Source of the DNA: Sphingomonas sp. GC_Shp_5
GTDB taxonomy: Bacteria; Pseudomonadota; Alphaproteobacteria; Sphingomonadales; Sphingomonadaceae
Reading direction: 5' to 3'
Length of the DNA: 64,000 nt
Assembly (NCBI RefSeq): GCF_026540855.1
Contig: NZ_JALNUP010000006.1
Span: forward strand, 62,001-126,000
Within the stretch, counting starts at the first letter, position 1. Every line of letters starts with the position of its first letter. The translations under genes and the position numbers were made by a program. Of the stretch, positions 63,961 through 64,000 are shown piece by piece. A model generated the notes under the pieces. That model was not told the origin of the DNA. It saw only the letters and a program-made list of their open reading frames with translations, and searched no databases.

Positions 63961-64000
63961 GATCGCCCTTCTTTCGGAGTGGGATTGCCTTAGGCAAAAG

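Overview
The window reads as a chromosome segment of a high-GC alphaproteobacterium, most likely a sphingomonad (Sphingomonas or a close relative). The clues are the aroA-cmk-rpsA-ihfB order, a hisB-hisH-hisA-hisF-hisE-HIT run, a TIGR02300 protein, a plug-type TonB-dependent receptor, and two abundant intergenic palindrome families. This placement is inference from gene content; no 16S rRNA is present.

It has two very different parts. Positions 1 to about 27,190 are an accessory region of phage or integrative-element character that ends at a tRNA-Ala(GGC) gene (27190-27265, minus strand). It carries tail genes (DUF6950 protein, composite tail-associated frame, 1064-aa tape measure), a TIGR02594-type endolysin, a secreted thermonuclease, an HNH protein, an RMF/CrpP-like protein and XRE/wHTH regulators. 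It also has a divergent regulator-operator-early-operon block (19.5-22.8 kb), an IS630-type transposase with an added IstA-like head, and a DUF433 plus VapC45-like PIN module. A membrane c-di-GMP enzyme (MHYT-PAS-GGDEF-EAL), an AI-2E-type transporter and many tiny orphan genes complete it. Several genes look broken: a probable deletion join near 3.1 kb, a duplicated start before the tape measure, a start-less frame at 14.7 kb and a frameshift near 26.05 kb. No head, portal, terminase or integrase gene is seen. I read this as a decayed prophage or island whose other end lies left of the window.

Positions 27.4-64 kb are ordinary core chromosome, dense and very GC-rich. In order: aroA, cmk, a TonB-dependent receptor, rpsA and ihfB; a small-envelope-protein zone (two glycine-zipper proteins around an OsmC protein, a lipoprotein); crcB, an RluC-family synthase, a HAD phosphatase and an ATP12 chaperone, chained by ATGA overlaps; gmk, fumC and sspB; the histidine genes with two extra membrane micro-proteins and a HIT protein; an amino-acid permease; a PfkB kinase, an EI24 protein and galM; queG; an ABC-2 exporter pair; Tat-exported msrB; a CHAP protein; an acyl-CoA dehydrogenase; and maeB.

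The core intergenic gaps are filled with two palindrome families: one built on GTCATCCCAGCGAAAGCTGGGATCTC, the other on TTCGTGCTGAGCCTGTCGAAG. These occur as inverted pairs, an 80-bp tandem repeat, a roughly 129-bp tandem repeat and one 131-bp nested palindrome.
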